A DNA stretch of 64,000 bases from Rattus norvegicus (taxonomy: Eukaryota > Chordata > Mammalia > Rodentia > Muridae): NCBI RefSeq assembly GCF_036323735.1, contig NC_086022.1:64414702-64478701 (forward strand), written 5' to 3'. Below the pieces are notes generated by a model that made no database searches, was not told the origin of the DNA, and was given only the letters and a program-made list of their open reading frames with translations. The number at the start of each line of letters is the position of its first letter. Position 1 is the stretch's first letter. Positions 10,433 to 25,300 of this stretch are shown piece after piece. The position numbers and the translations under genes were made by a program.

Positions 10433-13274
10433 AAAAGTCAAATTTAGATGACTTACTAGGAAAGCTAGAAGAGACAGACACTCTGGAAATATTGGTAAGA
10501 AGTCACTGTGAAATAATAGTACATAGGTTAACAGATTTTTTACTTATTATGAAAATCAGTTTTTATAAAATTTCATTTAGATATTTATTATATCCTGAAT
10601 TATTAAATAGTTAAAATAATATCTATACATATGCATAAATTAAGTAGGTTAAAAAGAAAAGAACTATAGGATACATGCGGGAATTGGTGTGTTCCTTCTG
10701 GTCTCTCATGACTGTATTTGAATTTTTTTTCAGCTGATTCTATTGGTGACCCATTCTTTCCTCGGACTACACAGATTTTATTGGAGTATCAGCTAGGAAG
10801 ATGGGTACCACGCCTTCGAGAACCACGAGATTTATATGGCGTCTCTTCTTCTGGTCCGCTGAGCCCAACACGGTGGCCATACCACTGTGAGGTCATTGAT
10901 GAAAAAGTCCAGCATATTGGTATGTTTTTAGAAGTTAGGGGATTCAGACATTAGCAAACGTATCAATCTTGATGTTAATGAGGACACTAATGATGTAACA
11001 ACTGTATTCCAGAAGTATAACATAAGCCATGTATATAATAAAAAATGTCCTGCTAGCTATACAAGTTTAAAAGTGGAATTACTTTCAGAATATATTCTAT
11101 TAAACTATATCAAAAATATTTCACTTTCTCTTTACACAAAGTCATCCAAATCTGGTATGCATTTTACACTTATGGGCATCTCAGCTCAGATTATGCACAC
11201 ATCACTGTGCTTAAATGGAAAGGTTAAAACCGTCTGCCGGAACTGAGCATAGTGGTGCACACCTGTCATTCTACACACAGACGGCCGAGTCAGGATTGCA
11301 GGTTCAGGCTACCCTGGGCTACATATCACCAGAGCCTGTTTCAGATAAACAAAAGTCCTTTATCTAACTAGCTTTAGCCATGACTATCGTAGGCAGTATA
11401 CTGGGACTATGGCAAAGTGTCAGAGTGCTCATGATCTACAGTTGCACTCATTTCTGCTCCCCCATCCTGGCCCCCAGTCTCCTCTTCAATCCTTTGTCGC
11501 TGCCTTTTTCTTTACTACTTACTGTTTCTTTCCTTCAGCTGACATGGATGGACTGAAGAAGATCTACTTAAAGTGGGCTTTTGTTGCTGTTTCTTTGTGT
11601 ATATTTTCAAATTTGTTTTCTACTGTCCTAGAAAAGACAGTGGACATAACGACGGTCAAAAAATCCTCAATGCTCTACACCTTCTGCTGTGATTCTTCCT
11701 TTGTTGATTGTAGAGTCCACATGTGCTATTACCATGTAGAACTAGGATAAACACGTGTGAGTGGATAAATCAAAACCAATCTGTACTTATTACAGCCTTC
11801 TGAAGTTAAATTCCACTCAGGAGGTCTTAAAAGCTAAATTTTCTTCTTTCATTATCTGGTTCTAGATAGATAAGTATCATAGCAAGACAGGTAGTCAGTA
11901 GATACGGATCACAGAGAAGCAAAAGCAATCGTGGTTTTGCTTATAGAGAAGGAAGCCAAATTTTCTCTCAACGTCCAAATTTTAGGTCTAGAAATACAGT
12001 AGAACTCATACTTACTGATACAAGCACCGCTTGTTTACAGGCATGTCTTCAATGTATATTTCTCTTAGCTTAGGGTGTCTTCTGCTTGCCTTTCAGTTCT
12101 TTTTTTCACCCTACTTCTTTTTGTTCATATATCAGGGGGAAAAGTACAGAAATCAAACAGAAACAAAACAAAAAACCAGCAGCATGTACTAAATCTTAAC
12201 TTAGTGAAGTCATTTCTGTGCCTTGCTTCTGTTTCATAACCCCATTTTTGTAGCTGTGTCAGTGAGAAAGGAAACGACTTGGAGAAGAAACGTCCCTCCT
12301 GCTTCTCCTGTAGCCTCTGTCATGTTCTCTTCTATGGGAATGGTGAGAGTATGAGCGCAGAAGAGACCCAGTGAGAAGAGGGAAATAAGGCCTCAGTATA
12401 TCACTGCTTACCAGTGTTCTCTACCCCATGCTGGTTCCCCCTAGCAACTTTGCCTCTCTCTAGCTGGACAACCCACTTTCACATCCTTGGTGCACCCTAT
12501 TCTTGTGTTTCTAGCACTTATTCTCAACCTTCATTTGGCCCAAGCTTCATCAGTGCCTCAGGATGGAGAAAGTCTCTATATTCTGGTTACCTGATACACT
12601 TCCAGTTTTATGCTTTTAGATTAGAACAGTTATATTTCTAGCTTCTACTAGTTCTAAATATATTTCCTTACCAAACTCCTATTTTTAAGACTAACTGAAT
12701 TCTCCAGTGCTGCATATCAGGTTTTCTTACGTGTTAAGTAGAATTTGAGCTTTACAAGCTTAGCTTCCTTCCTGAATGAAGGTGTAAATGTTCCATGGTA
12801 CAAGTGCAGATGTAACCTTTCTCAGCATTGGTTTCCCAAGATCCCCAGAGTCCTGAGGGGAACATCAAAGCTACTAGTGATGCACTTGTGCCTGTTGAGA
12901 GCCTCATCTGGGGGCTGTGCCATGTTGTTGTTCAGTCTGTGTCCTGCAGGTTTGAAGGCTGTGCAGGTTATTAGACTGCAGCATCCACACGTCCTTTGCA
13001 GGAAGAACTGAGATCTGTTCCCAGGGGTCTTTGTCAATTTTCCCTACTTGCTACTATTTCAGAAAGTCTGCTTTCCATGGTTTTGCACATTCCTTTGAAA
13101 TTGCTTTTTAAAATAAGTTTAGATATTTGACGGGCATACAAAACTAAACAGGGCTCTACTAATTCATCACTTTCATTTAAAGTCAGAGGAAGAGTACAGC
13201 AGAACAAAGAACCTCTGGCAAATGCTGGAGCCCAGAAGACATCAAGGTATAAGGTCCCAGAATCTTAAAACAAT

Positions 13275-13325
<51 letters not shown>

Positions 13326-16300
13326 ATGACTTCTTTTAAAAACATTAACATCTGTGCAGTGAATCTCTCTGCCTCAGAAACTAAGGCAAAACACAGCCGA
13401 GGTCTTGTGCCTCTGCCATCACGTCATTAGAACAGCGTGCTTAACTGTGCTGCCAAATGAAGGCATTGTGTATAAAGGTTTGGGCTTACCAGGGCAGTCC
13501 AAAACCTGAACAGTTCATCTACTGATCTTACTGTCCTTAGCCAAGACACAAAGCTGGACACCAGTGTGCCGTGTAGATAGAAATAGAACTTTTCTCTAGC
13601 CCAATTGTATACACAATCATCTGTTGTGAAAGTCTTTCCATATTAGCTCATATACACCATTTTAATGATTATTACATTAGATTTCATTAAGTAAATACAC
13701 CATAATTTAATTGGTACCTTATTAATGGGTTTTAAAACAGAGTTTAAAACATCACCAAATTTGATTTCAAAATAAACTCAGGTTACGATAGTAAAACAAC
13801 ATGGTAGGACTGGGTAGGATGCAGCTCACTTGCCTGTGCAAGGCCCTGAGTCTGATCACTACAAAGCCCACTGGATAGCACTGTCCGAGGCAGACACACA
13901 GACTTGGGGGTTGCTGAGGTGATCCAGAAGTCCATCTATTTACAACCAGCTGCAGAGGGGAATTTCTTTTGTTTTTGTGTTTGTTTGTTTGTTTTGTTTG
14001 TTTGTTTTTAGCAAAGGTACCAAGAAAAATACACTGAAGGGGGAAAATGATCTTTCTTTTTTAAGGTACTTGAAAAATTGAAAATATGGATAGAGCTACA
14101 AAGATGCTGGAGCTGTAGACAGAGATAGAAGTACAGATACTGATACAAATATAGACAGACACAGGCATGAGGAATGCACTTCTTTATTCTTAACCTACTT
14201 GGTTGTTGAGGCTACCAAATTATTTTTTAATTTATTCTCCAATCATTTTTTACAGTTCAGACTTTATCCCCCACCCAGTCCACCTTCCAACTGTTCTACA
14301 TCCCACATCCCACATCCCATACCTCCTCCTTGCCCTTCGCCTCCCATCTCCACGAGGATGTCCCACCCTACCCTCCCCACCAGACCTCTAAACTTCCTGG
14401 AGCCTCCAGTCTCTTGAGGGTTCGGTGCATCTTCTCTGACTGAACCTAGACCTGGAGTAGTCTGTTGTATATGGTTTGGGGGCCTCATATCAGCAGGTGT
14501 ATGCTGCCTGGTTGGTGGCTCAGTGTCTGAGAGATCGACCCAGGATCCAGGTAAATTGAGGCTGCTGGTCTTCCTATAGGGTGGCCCTCCTCCTCAGCTT
14601 CTTCCAGTTTTTCCCTAACTCAACCACAGGGGGCCACAAGCTTCTCTCCACTGGTTGGGTGTAAAAGTCTGCATCTGACTCTTTAGCTGCTTGTTGGGCA
14701 GTCATGATAGGCCCCTATGTAAGCACACTGTAGCATCAGTAATAGTGTCAGGTCTTGGGGTCTCCCCCTGAGCTGGATCCCAATTTGGGCCTGTCGTGGA
14801 CCTCCTTTTCCTAAGGCTCTTCTCCATTTTTGTCCCTGCAGTTCTTTCAGACAGGACCAATTCTGGGTTAGAGTTTTTGACTGGGAAGGCAACTTATCCC
14901 TCCCTGATGACCTGTCTTTCTACTGGAGGACTCTACAAGTTCCCTCGCCCCACTGTAGGGCATTTCATCTCAGGTCCCTCCCTTGAGTCCTGAGCATCTC
15001 TCACCTCACAGGTCTCTGGTACATTCTGGAGGGTCCTCCTACCTCCTACCTCCCGAGGCTGCCTGTTTGCATTCTTTCTGCTGGCTCTCAGGGCTTCAGT
15101 CCTTCTCTCCCATCCAATATCTAATCATGTTCCCCTCTTCCCTTCCCTGTCGTCTTTCCCTCCTAGGTTCCTCCCTTCTTCCCCCCTTGTGGTTGCTTTC
15201 TTCTCCCTCCCAAGTGGGATTGAGTCATCCTCACTTGGGCCCTTCAGCTTGTTATCCTTCTTGAATTCTTTGGACTGTATCCTGGGAATTCTGTACATTT
15301 TTGGCTAATATCCACTTATTAGTGAGTGCATATACCATGCATATCCTTTTGGGTCCAAGTTAGTCCCAGTGAGGTCACTAAGGATGATATTTTCTAGTTC
15401 TACCCATTTGCCTGCAAAATTCATGATGTCCTCGTTCTTAATAGCTGAGTAGTATTCCGTTGTGTAAATGAACCACATTTTCTGTATCTATTCTGTTGTG
15501 GATCATCTGGGTTGTTTCCAGCTTCTGGTTATCATGGGTGATCATAGATAAGGCTGCTGTGAACATAGTGAAGCACATGGCCCTGTGGCATGGTGGGGCA
15601 TCTTTTTGGTATATGCCCAAGAGTGGTATAGCTGGGACTAAAGGTAGAACACCATAAAAAATGAACTTAAGAAAATAATTCCACTTAAAGTAGCACCAAA
15701 AAATAAAAGGGAGTCTCAGTTGAGGACTTGCCTAGATCTGTCAAGATCTTGTAGGAGATTGTCTGATTATTGGTTGATGTGGGAAGACCCAACCTACTGT
15801 GGACAGCACCATGCTCTGGGCAGGTGGTTCTGGGCTGTATTATAAGTAAGGAAAGCTAGCTGAGCATAAGCAACCTAGAAAGTGAGCAGCATCCATGCGC
15901 TCATTCCTCTCCGCTCTTGATGTGGAAATGATGTGACTAGCTGCCTAAGTCTCTGCTTCATATTCTCCTCAGTGATAGACGATAACCTGGAACTCTGGAA
16001 CTGTAAGATAAATACACCTTCCCTCTACTGAGAGTCAGGGTGTTATCACAGCAGCAGAAATCAAACAAATTTCAGTTCTCATTAAAATATCAACCATTAC
16101 TTTGTAAAACTTGACATATTGTACTAAAATTTATGTAGAAACTCAACAAATTTTGCTGAATAGCAAAAAGTAAAATAGAACTTGAAGAACCAAGTCAAGT
16201 ACTTTCAGATTTCATTGTAAACCAATAGTTTATTTTGACAGTTTGGAGCTATTTTATCATTAGCATATGTGACAGATAAGTGAATACAATTAAAAGTGCA

Positions 16301-19300
16301 GAATTGCTGAGTGTGTGTATGGCACATGCCTTTAATACCAGCACTCAAGAGGCAGAGACTGGCAGATACCTGAGTTTGAGGCCAGGCTACAGAACACATT
16401 TCAGGATAGCCCGAGCCACACAGAAAAACCCTGTCCTCAAAAGAAAACAACAAGCAAAAATCAGGGTAAACCGACACGTCAATGGTCACAAAACTATTCA
16501 GTAAGAGTCTTTTAACAAGTGTTCTGAGACAACTGGATAAATTACAGGCAGAATAATAAAACTTGACCTTAGCACCTAACTCCAAATAAAAAAAATGTAT
16601 CAAAATCTAAATATAAGGGGCAGAATTATAAAGCTATATAAAGAAGCATAGAGGGGAAAATGGATTCTAGGTATAACACCAAAACAAGAATAAGAGCGAA
16701 AATCAGTAAATTATATTTCATCCAAGTAGAGAGCTTTATACGTTCAAGAGAACTATTAAGTTAGAGAAGATGCTTTCTAAATGGTTTCCCCTTTATTCCT
16801 CCAAATTCTAGACTTGGGAAATCCTCTCTTTCTCTCAGTTCCTTACTAGCTACCTAATTTCTGTGGCTATTTAGATTGTGACACACATATAAAATTTTGA
16901 AAGCTAACATCCACATATAAGAGAAAACACAATATTTTAGGTCTGGGTTACCTCATTCATGATACTTGTTTAAAAATATGTGTGTATGAAAGGAATCTGA
17001 ATTGAGACACCAAATAATAGAGGAGAGAATTCCCCAACTAGACATCTTATGCCACCAAGTAAAACTTCCAGTGTCAGGAATGCATTGCATCTTGTTGAGT
17101 TATTGATCAAAGGGGTCCTATAGCACTCCCCAAATACAAGAAACTATTGCCCAGGTTATTGGTTACTCTCCACAACCTGTTGCTGAAGGCAACACTTACG
17201 TCATTAAGCACAGAAAAGCCGAGCTGATGCCTTACTAGTACTTTCATCCCTACTAACAAGCAGTCTTAGTCTTGGAAGGTACTATTCATGCTATTGGAAG
17301 GAAAGGTAATTATCAATATCACCCAGCTACATACCCTGCAACCTGTAACAGAACCTGCAAACCACAGTAGTGAAATCATGACTCAAATGTTTGTGGGAGT
17401 GACCATTCACTTTTTTTACTGGATTTAAGGCCTACTCTATGAAATTGAACCTATACCTGAAACTACTAAAGTAGCCAAGAACCTGAGACTAGATAGCCCC
17501 TGGGCCTAAGGAAACCCTAATACACGATCATACTACTATAGCAACATAATAATAAAATGACTCCTAAAGATATACTGCCGTCATCAGTGCCTCTCCTGAA
17601 GAATCCACACAAATGATCCAGTAAGACATTTCTACATGGAACTTAAGCAGACTGCCAATAAACCTGAAAAGATGTTCAACATCTTAGCCATCAAGGAAAT
17701 GCAAGTTGATGCTACACTGAGATACCACTTTACAGGAACTAGGATGACTAGGACCAAAGAGTCAGATCACAGCAAGCGTTGGTGAGGATGAGGAGAAACT
17801 GGAAGTCTGACACTGGAGAGAAGGTAAAGCTGGTCAGTCATTTTGGACAGTTTAGCATATCCTTGGAAAGTCAGTTAGCATTTGAGTCAGCATTTTCAAC
17901 CCATGTACACCCAGAAGAAATAAAATGTGCCCAAACAAAAGCAAGTGTCAATACGAGTACTATTCATAGTACATCAAGAGATAAATAGATAACTAAATGT
18001 GGTATACCTATATAATGAAATAACAATTAGCCATAAAAAAGAATGAAGTATTAAAAACATGCTACAGGATGGATGGACCTTGCAAACATGCTCAGACAAA
18101 AGAGAATAAATATTGTGTGATTGTATCTATACAGAATGAGAATTTGAAATATATATAGAGAGAGAGACATGGGGCAGGCAAGATGGCTCAGTGTATAAAA
18201 ACACTTTGCTGCCACATCTAAGAACTTGAGTTCAGTCTCCAGAACCCATGTTGTGGAAATTAAAAACTGATTCCCACAAACTATTCTCTGACCTTCTTAC
18301 TCATCCTGTAGGATGTGTGTGCCAATGTATAATCACAAATAAGTAACCAATATATAAAAGTAGTATTATATGACTGCCCTCTAACTAAGGTTATGCATTC
18401 TGATCCCTTTCCCCAAATATGATGGGTGTTCTGTTCTATGTTACCTGTCTTGTTCTATGTGGAAAAAAATGGATGACATACCTTGATGGAATTTTGTTAC
18501 AAGTTAATAGGGGACATCAGGAAGCAGGAACCCTCTGTATCCTATATCCCCCTCTCCAAGAACTTTACATACTCATGATTTATGTAAAAAGCCTGCAGCT
18601 ATGCCCTTTTAACAGTCTATGGAGTCAACAGCATTTAGACAGGCACCTGCTCAGGGGCTGCTTATCTCTTAGATGCCTGCCTTTGTTTTCCCAGATTTTG
18701 GAAAACCTGGGTAGCCTCCAACTTCAGTACTCTAGTAGATTCAATAAAATAAACTGGAATTCATCTAGTTTCTTTTTTATTGTAAGGGGGGGTAATATTC
18801 TGTGTTTATTCTACACATCTCTTAGCTGAAATTGGAAGTATGGCTATAGTTTTCAGAAATGTCACTCAGATAATTACTGAAAACCTATCCCAGATTGAAA
18901 GATGATAAACACAGTATGAGGTCCATTGTAGTGGCACACACCTCTAACTGCAGCATCAGGAGGTGGGGTAGGAAGATCCTTAAGTTCAAGGTCAGCCTGA
19001 AATGCAGAATGAGATTTCTATTTCAAAATTCTAAATTACAAATGAAAACATAATTAAGTGCATTGTGCAATTCTAAAGTGTTTCCTATTGCTTCTGCTAC
19101 AACTAGTAAAATCTCTGTTGGAATCTAAGATCTATACACACACTAGTCACAAACTAAAATTGATCATCTTGATGGTTGTATTAATGGCTGTAGAGGGGGA
19201 TTTCTCTATTAGAAGTTCACAAGTGTGGGCTGGAGAGATGGCTCAGTGGTTAAGAGCACTGACTGCTCTTCCAGAGGTCCTGAGTTCAATTCCCAGCAAC

Positions 19301-22300
19301 CACATGGTGGCTCACAGCCATCTGCAACACAATCTGATTCCCTCTTCTGGTGTGTCTGAAGAGAGTGACAGGGTACTCACTTATATAAAATAAATAAAGT
19401 CTTAAAAAAAAAGTTCACAAGTATTTGGAAAGAATTTAGTACTGTGCCAAGTATTTTAGGTAAACAATTCTGGCACATTTTCCCCATATATTCAATTGTT
19501 TCCAAATAAATTAGAAAACAAATACCTAGGGATAAATCTGACAAAGGACATAGAAGTCTTATATATAACCACACAGCATTAAGAATACATATTTTTTTAA
19601 GATTTAAGGAAATGGAGGGTATTTTCAGAAGGGACTAGTTGAGCCTGGAAAGACCCACCTAATGTAGACAGCACTATGGCATGAGCTTGTGAACAGGATA
19701 AGATAAAGGAGGGAGCATGCTGAGCGCCAGCATCTCTTCTCTGCTCCCCGGTCCTCAGTGATGTGATGTGAGCCGCTCTACTGTGTCTTCCCCGCCATGA
19801 TGGATGAACCCAATGAAACCACACACAAAAAGGAAGACTTTTAAGTTTCTGACAGCTGTTGGATCACAGAGACTAAAAAGTAACTAATAGGGAGGGAGAT
19901 GGTGTATTTATGGTTTGGAAGGCTCATACTCTTAAAGTCATCAGTTATCCCCAAAGTATCTATAGAGTCAGTTTAATCCCCCACAGAAATTCGTCTAAGA
20001 ATATTCACCCTCCTGGAGAGAGAAGAACCATAAATATGTTTATAAGGGATTATTACCAAGCAAAAGGCTGAAGACAAAGGGAGCAGAAAGTAAAAGGTGG
20101 AAGAAGCAATATATATATACTCAGAGAAGGGATAAACACAGCATGAAGGACTGGAGAGAAATAGACACTGTACTGTAGAGCTGATTGGCATAGAACAACT
20201 GGTGCTGAACTAGACAGTGATCTAGGACTGTACACATCCATGAGCTGTGTTACAGTGTGATGGTGTTATTACATGTTATGAACCCTTGCTAAAAATATAT
20301 CCCTACATAAAGCGTTACATTTTAGGCTAGGTGTGTATCAATAATTTGAAAGCATACATTAATAATTCATTTGAAGTCATATTTAAAGAATGTCCCCTTA
20401 TTTTTTCCAGAGTGGACTCCTTTTGTTCCTGAGCCGGTCTATGTCCCAACAGGCCTGGAAATAGAACCTGTTTACCCAAACTCCAAGGAAGACACCGTGG
20501 TTTACCTAGCTGAAGATGGTGGGCATATTCTCTAAAACATTCCTGTAAAATATGGTTGGCATCTTGATGTCAAAACATGAGAGTTATGGGACCCTTATGA
20601 ATATTTCATCATCAGAGCTTGGTGTCTTGTTGTTTCTGTATATTAAAATAGCTTCTAGGGCATGCATATTGAGAAGACAAGCATGCCAAAGAAAATTTAC
20701 ACCAACTGTTTCTATACAGTGAAAATCTCAGAAATCACATATTCACACATATCCAAACACTGAAGTGATCAAATACCTCTTAATTTTTAGAGTTTTTTTT
20801 TCAAATATTTACATGACTAACCTGCCTTAGAGCTTTCACACATAATAGAAATAAGATCTTAAAAAAACAAACCATTAAGTGGTGTAAGTTAGCAAGAATC
20901 CTGACAGTTTACATGAAGTAACTTTAAGAAAGCTTAAGGAGACTTAATGAATTTACAACAGAAATAGATGTGAGGGAGACAAATACTGAAGCAATAGGGG
21001 GCTATCATCAGAACAATGACCTATCTCCTAAGTAAGAAATTGGGATGGTTTCTAGACCCTAGAACCTTTAAGGAATGAAAAGGCAGCTCCCAAGCTAATA
21101 TACATACGAACACAAATAACTCTTAAAAACAATTTTAAAATAAATACACTCCTGGCACTCTGGGCCTCTCTCCTGTCTATACCCATACCTGATCCTTCCT
21201 CCCCCACCTCCCACCCCTTCTCTACCATCCAGTTCCCTTCCTCCCTCTGCCTCCCATGACCATTTTGTTCCCCCTTCTAAGTGGGATTTAAGCATCTTCA
21301 CTTGGGCCTTGCTTCTTGTTTAACTTCTTTGGATCATGTGTAGTCTCTACTTTTTACACTTTTTACAACTTTTTGGTGTCAGTGATAATGTCAGAATCTC
21401 AACTATTGTTTCTTTGCTATTTTTTTCTGCTTAACCCTGTCCTAGGATTTCAGTCATGAAGATGTTAGGTTACTTGGTGCTGTCTAACAGTTCTTAGATC
21501 CTACATGTTTATTTTGCTTGCTTTGTGTTGCTTTTGTTGTAAGAAACTCCTGCCTGAGTTTTGACTGTTTCTGTTCACCGCTGTCATTTTTATCGAGCAT
21601 TTCCTTTTCTCTATAGTTTCCTGACAAGCTCATCAGAGGCAGTTTCAACTTACATTACTGTTTTTCATTGTCATATTCTATCTGATGCTTTCTTACATTC
21701 CCCTTTGCCATTGCACATCCTTTTATGGTTGGTCCTTAACACATTTGCTCCTTCTGAATTCTTTACCTGGTAGAGCCGGCATCTTCATCATATTAGACTG
21801 GTTATGTAGTTTTCCTCTTGACCCGTGTCTGTAGTGTTTTCTCTGTGTATGTACATGAAGACATGTATGTGTTGAAGTCCTCTGGCTGAAAGCTGGAGAT
21901 CTTATCTAGGTGGTAAAGAAAAGCAAATAATTTTTATGTGTGAAAATTGAAAACAAAAAAATCCCAGGGCCTAACTCTTTTAAGTGTAGGGGAGGGGGTG
22001 ACAATGATGATGATTCAGTTTGTGGACAAAGTTAGTATTCTGTTTATTCTATTTATTTCTATTGGTCTTCTTACCTTTACAGCATCACAGGATTGAGATC
22101 CTACATCACCACTTAGAATGATGCAGAGGGAGTTTCTCAGTTCTGCATCACTCTTAGCTTTTACACTGCAGAGAGATTCTCTCTGAACCCTGTATCTCCA
22201 ATTCATAAGTCCTTGTTATTTTTTTCCTCATGGCCTCTTAGACTTTTAGGGAGACAGAGGGTGAAGCCTGTGGTTCTGATTAAACCATAGTCATACACCA

Positions 22301-25300
22301 TGGCCCTGCTTCTCAGACAGGAGGCCTCTGCAGTGTACCAATCAATGTCAGCAGCAGGACAGCTGCTTCCATCCGGTAACTCCTGCCTGCCTAGCCCCAA
22401 GTAGTAAAGGATTTGGGATTTTGGAAACAGTTTTCTTTTCCCAGATATTGCATATGAATACCAGTGCCCTAAAGCTAACAATGTTTATCGTCCTTACTTC
22501 ACAAGAATTTAAGATTTTTGTTACATAAGAAAGAGAGAGAGAGATGATCTAGGTAGGTAGAAAATTTTTTGTGAATATCTGGGTATGTCCATAAGAAAAA
22601 CTTCTGTAGGTACATAATCCCCCTATACCCTTGTCCTTCATGTCTTCTCAGTGAGTCTGCCCACATATCTTCTCTTTCTAACCCACATTCCACCTTCCGA
22701 TAATGGGTTAAACCTTTTAAAAAGATGTTTGTTTTTAAGTTATATGTCTGTCGTGTGGATGTGTGCTCATGAGTGCAGGTGTAGTGGAGGCCACGGGCAT
22801 TAGAGTCACAGGCAGTGTGAACCACCTAATGCCTGTGAGTGCTGGTGAGTGCTGGCAACCAAACTCAGGTTCCTTCCAAGAGCAGAATGTCCTCTTACCC
22901 ACTGACCATCTGGACAGTCCTCACTGAATCCGTTTTTAAGTGAATGTTCCTCATTGTGGTCTACACAAAATAAGGCAACATCCATGACCCATCTCTCCTT
23001 TAGAAGGGCCTTAAATTTTGAAGTCGGAATTTGTCCTGCAACCACAGGAAACAGAACTTTCAGTAGTTCAAAAAAGCGTTGTAAAATTTCTCACAGGAGT
23101 ATTTTTGCTATTCAAAGGCTAAGAAAATGCACTTTCTAGTGTTTTTGTGTCCTAGCAGAATCCACAATTTTGTCTCTGATTTTAAATGTGTCTAGTGTTT
23201 AAAACTCACATGCATTTGGAGCTGTGAGCTCTCTTTATGTACAGCTTTTATTACAGCCCACAGATGTTGATGTAGTATGTGTTTTGTCATTCTGTTCAAT
23301 ATGTTGTGTAATATGCCTGTGCTGCATATTACAAATTTTTTCTGAGAAAGCATTTACAATGCACTGTGGATTGTCTAGAAACATGTCATCTGTGGGATTA
23401 CTTGGATGTCTTACTGTCACTGATTTGGTCTTCTCTCCCCAGCTTACAAAGAGCCCTGTTTTGTGTATTCCCGAGTTGGGGGTAACCGAACACCCTTGAA
23501 ACAACCTGTGAATAGCTGTGACAACACGTTGGTGTTTGAAGCAAGGTTTGAGAGTGGTAATCTACAGAAGGTAGTCAAAGTGTAGGTTTTCATTATTCTT
23601 ATCAGAGGGAGTAGGTCATCAGCCACTTACTGTTTCTGAATTAACTACAGTAAAGCTTTTGGTATCCACATAAATATTACAGTGGAAAGTGCTTTGCCTT
23701 CATTAAGTGTCTTCAGTGACTAAATTTGGGGCGCAGATAGCTATCAGAATCTTTTTTAACTGGGCATTCAAATTTTGCAATCTATGCAATTATATTACTT
23801 TACATGTACTTTTGGTCCTCTCTTGAAAATAGTTATTTTATACCCATAGAGCTAGAATTATTAGAGTGTGCTTGAAGGAAAAAAATCAAATATTGATTTT
23901 TTTCTTCAGTTCCAATAACTCTTTAGCCATTTATTTTATAGGAAATAGTTGTATTGAAACTTACAAAGTATTATTGAATGTCCGTGCTTATGAATGAATG
24001 CTAAGGCTACATATTTAAATCATGATCAATTTCTTATGAAATAAAACTTTCAAAACTTCCATTATTTGGTTGTTTGGTATCAGCTTCTAAGTATACACTG
24101 TTTCCTCCCAAGAAAGCTTCTTTGTTTATAGAATAAAATACATAAAAAATAAGATTATTTTTCTAATGTATCTTAAACCGAAATGCCATTCTTAAATTCT
24201 TATGTGCTTTTTTTCCTTCCTTTTTGTGTATTAGTGCAGATTATGAATACGAGTTGACTGTGCGCCCAGACCTCTTCACAAATAAGCACACTCAGTGGTA
24301 CTATTTCCAAGTCACTAATACCCGAGCAGAAATAGTCTACAGATTCACTATTGTCAACTTTACCAAGCCTGCTAGTCTTTACAATCGGGGTATGAGGCCA
24401 CTGTTCTATTCTGAAAAAGAAGCCAAAACCCATAAAATTGGCTGGCAGAGAATAGGAGACCAGATCAAGTATTATAAAAATAACCTTGGGCAAGATGGGC
24501 GTCATTTTTTTTCCCTTACATGGACATTTCAGTTTCCACACAGCAAGGACACTTGCTACTTTGCTCACTGCTATCCATACACTTACTCCAACCTTCAAGA
24601 ATACCTTTCTGGCATCAACAGTGACCCAGTAAGATCAAAGTTTTGTAAAATACGTGTCTTGTGTCACACACTTGCTAGGAATATGGTGTATGTTTTGACA
24701 ATAACTACTCCCTTGAAGACTAGTGACGCAAAGCGCAAGGCTGTGATTTTGACTGCAAGGGTCCATCCAGGGGAGACCAACAGCTCTTGGATCATGAAAG
24801 GCTTCCTAGATTATATTTTAGGAGACTCAAGTGATGCACGCCTGCTTCGGGACACTTTCATCTTCAAGGTGGTACCCATGCTGAATCCAGATGGTGTGAT
24901 TGTGGGAAACTATCGATGTTCCTTAGCTGGACGGGATTTAAACCGTAATTACACATCTCTCCTGAAGGAGTCTTACCCTTCTGTCTGGTATACGAGGAAC
25001 ATGATCAATAGGTAAAATAATCTTCAAATTTCATCTCTGATTAATTAGTAAATTTAGTAATAAGAACTTTGCTCACACAATCCCATTCATTTCTGTTACC
25101 CTAAATTTTCTTAAGATAGTTCATAAGCAGTTTTTTCTCTTTCCAACTCTGATCCTATACCCTTCTGCATTATAAACAAATTTCCCCTCAGTGACGAAAC
25201 AGATTCCAGAACATTTCAGTGGCTCCACGAATCTGAAGTTTGCATATCACAAATTCAGTTTCTTACTAAAGCTTATGGTAGTCTTGATGGTTATGTTGTA

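Noticed and set aside
11409..11750. 113-codon + strand intronic frame
   Set aside because: No splice sites fitting the Agbl3 phase (exon 3 joins exon 4 in frame without it) and no domain recognised.
24200..24598. 132-codon minus-strand frame
   Set aside because: Exact shadow of the large Agbl3 coding exon 6, whose + frame is conserved.
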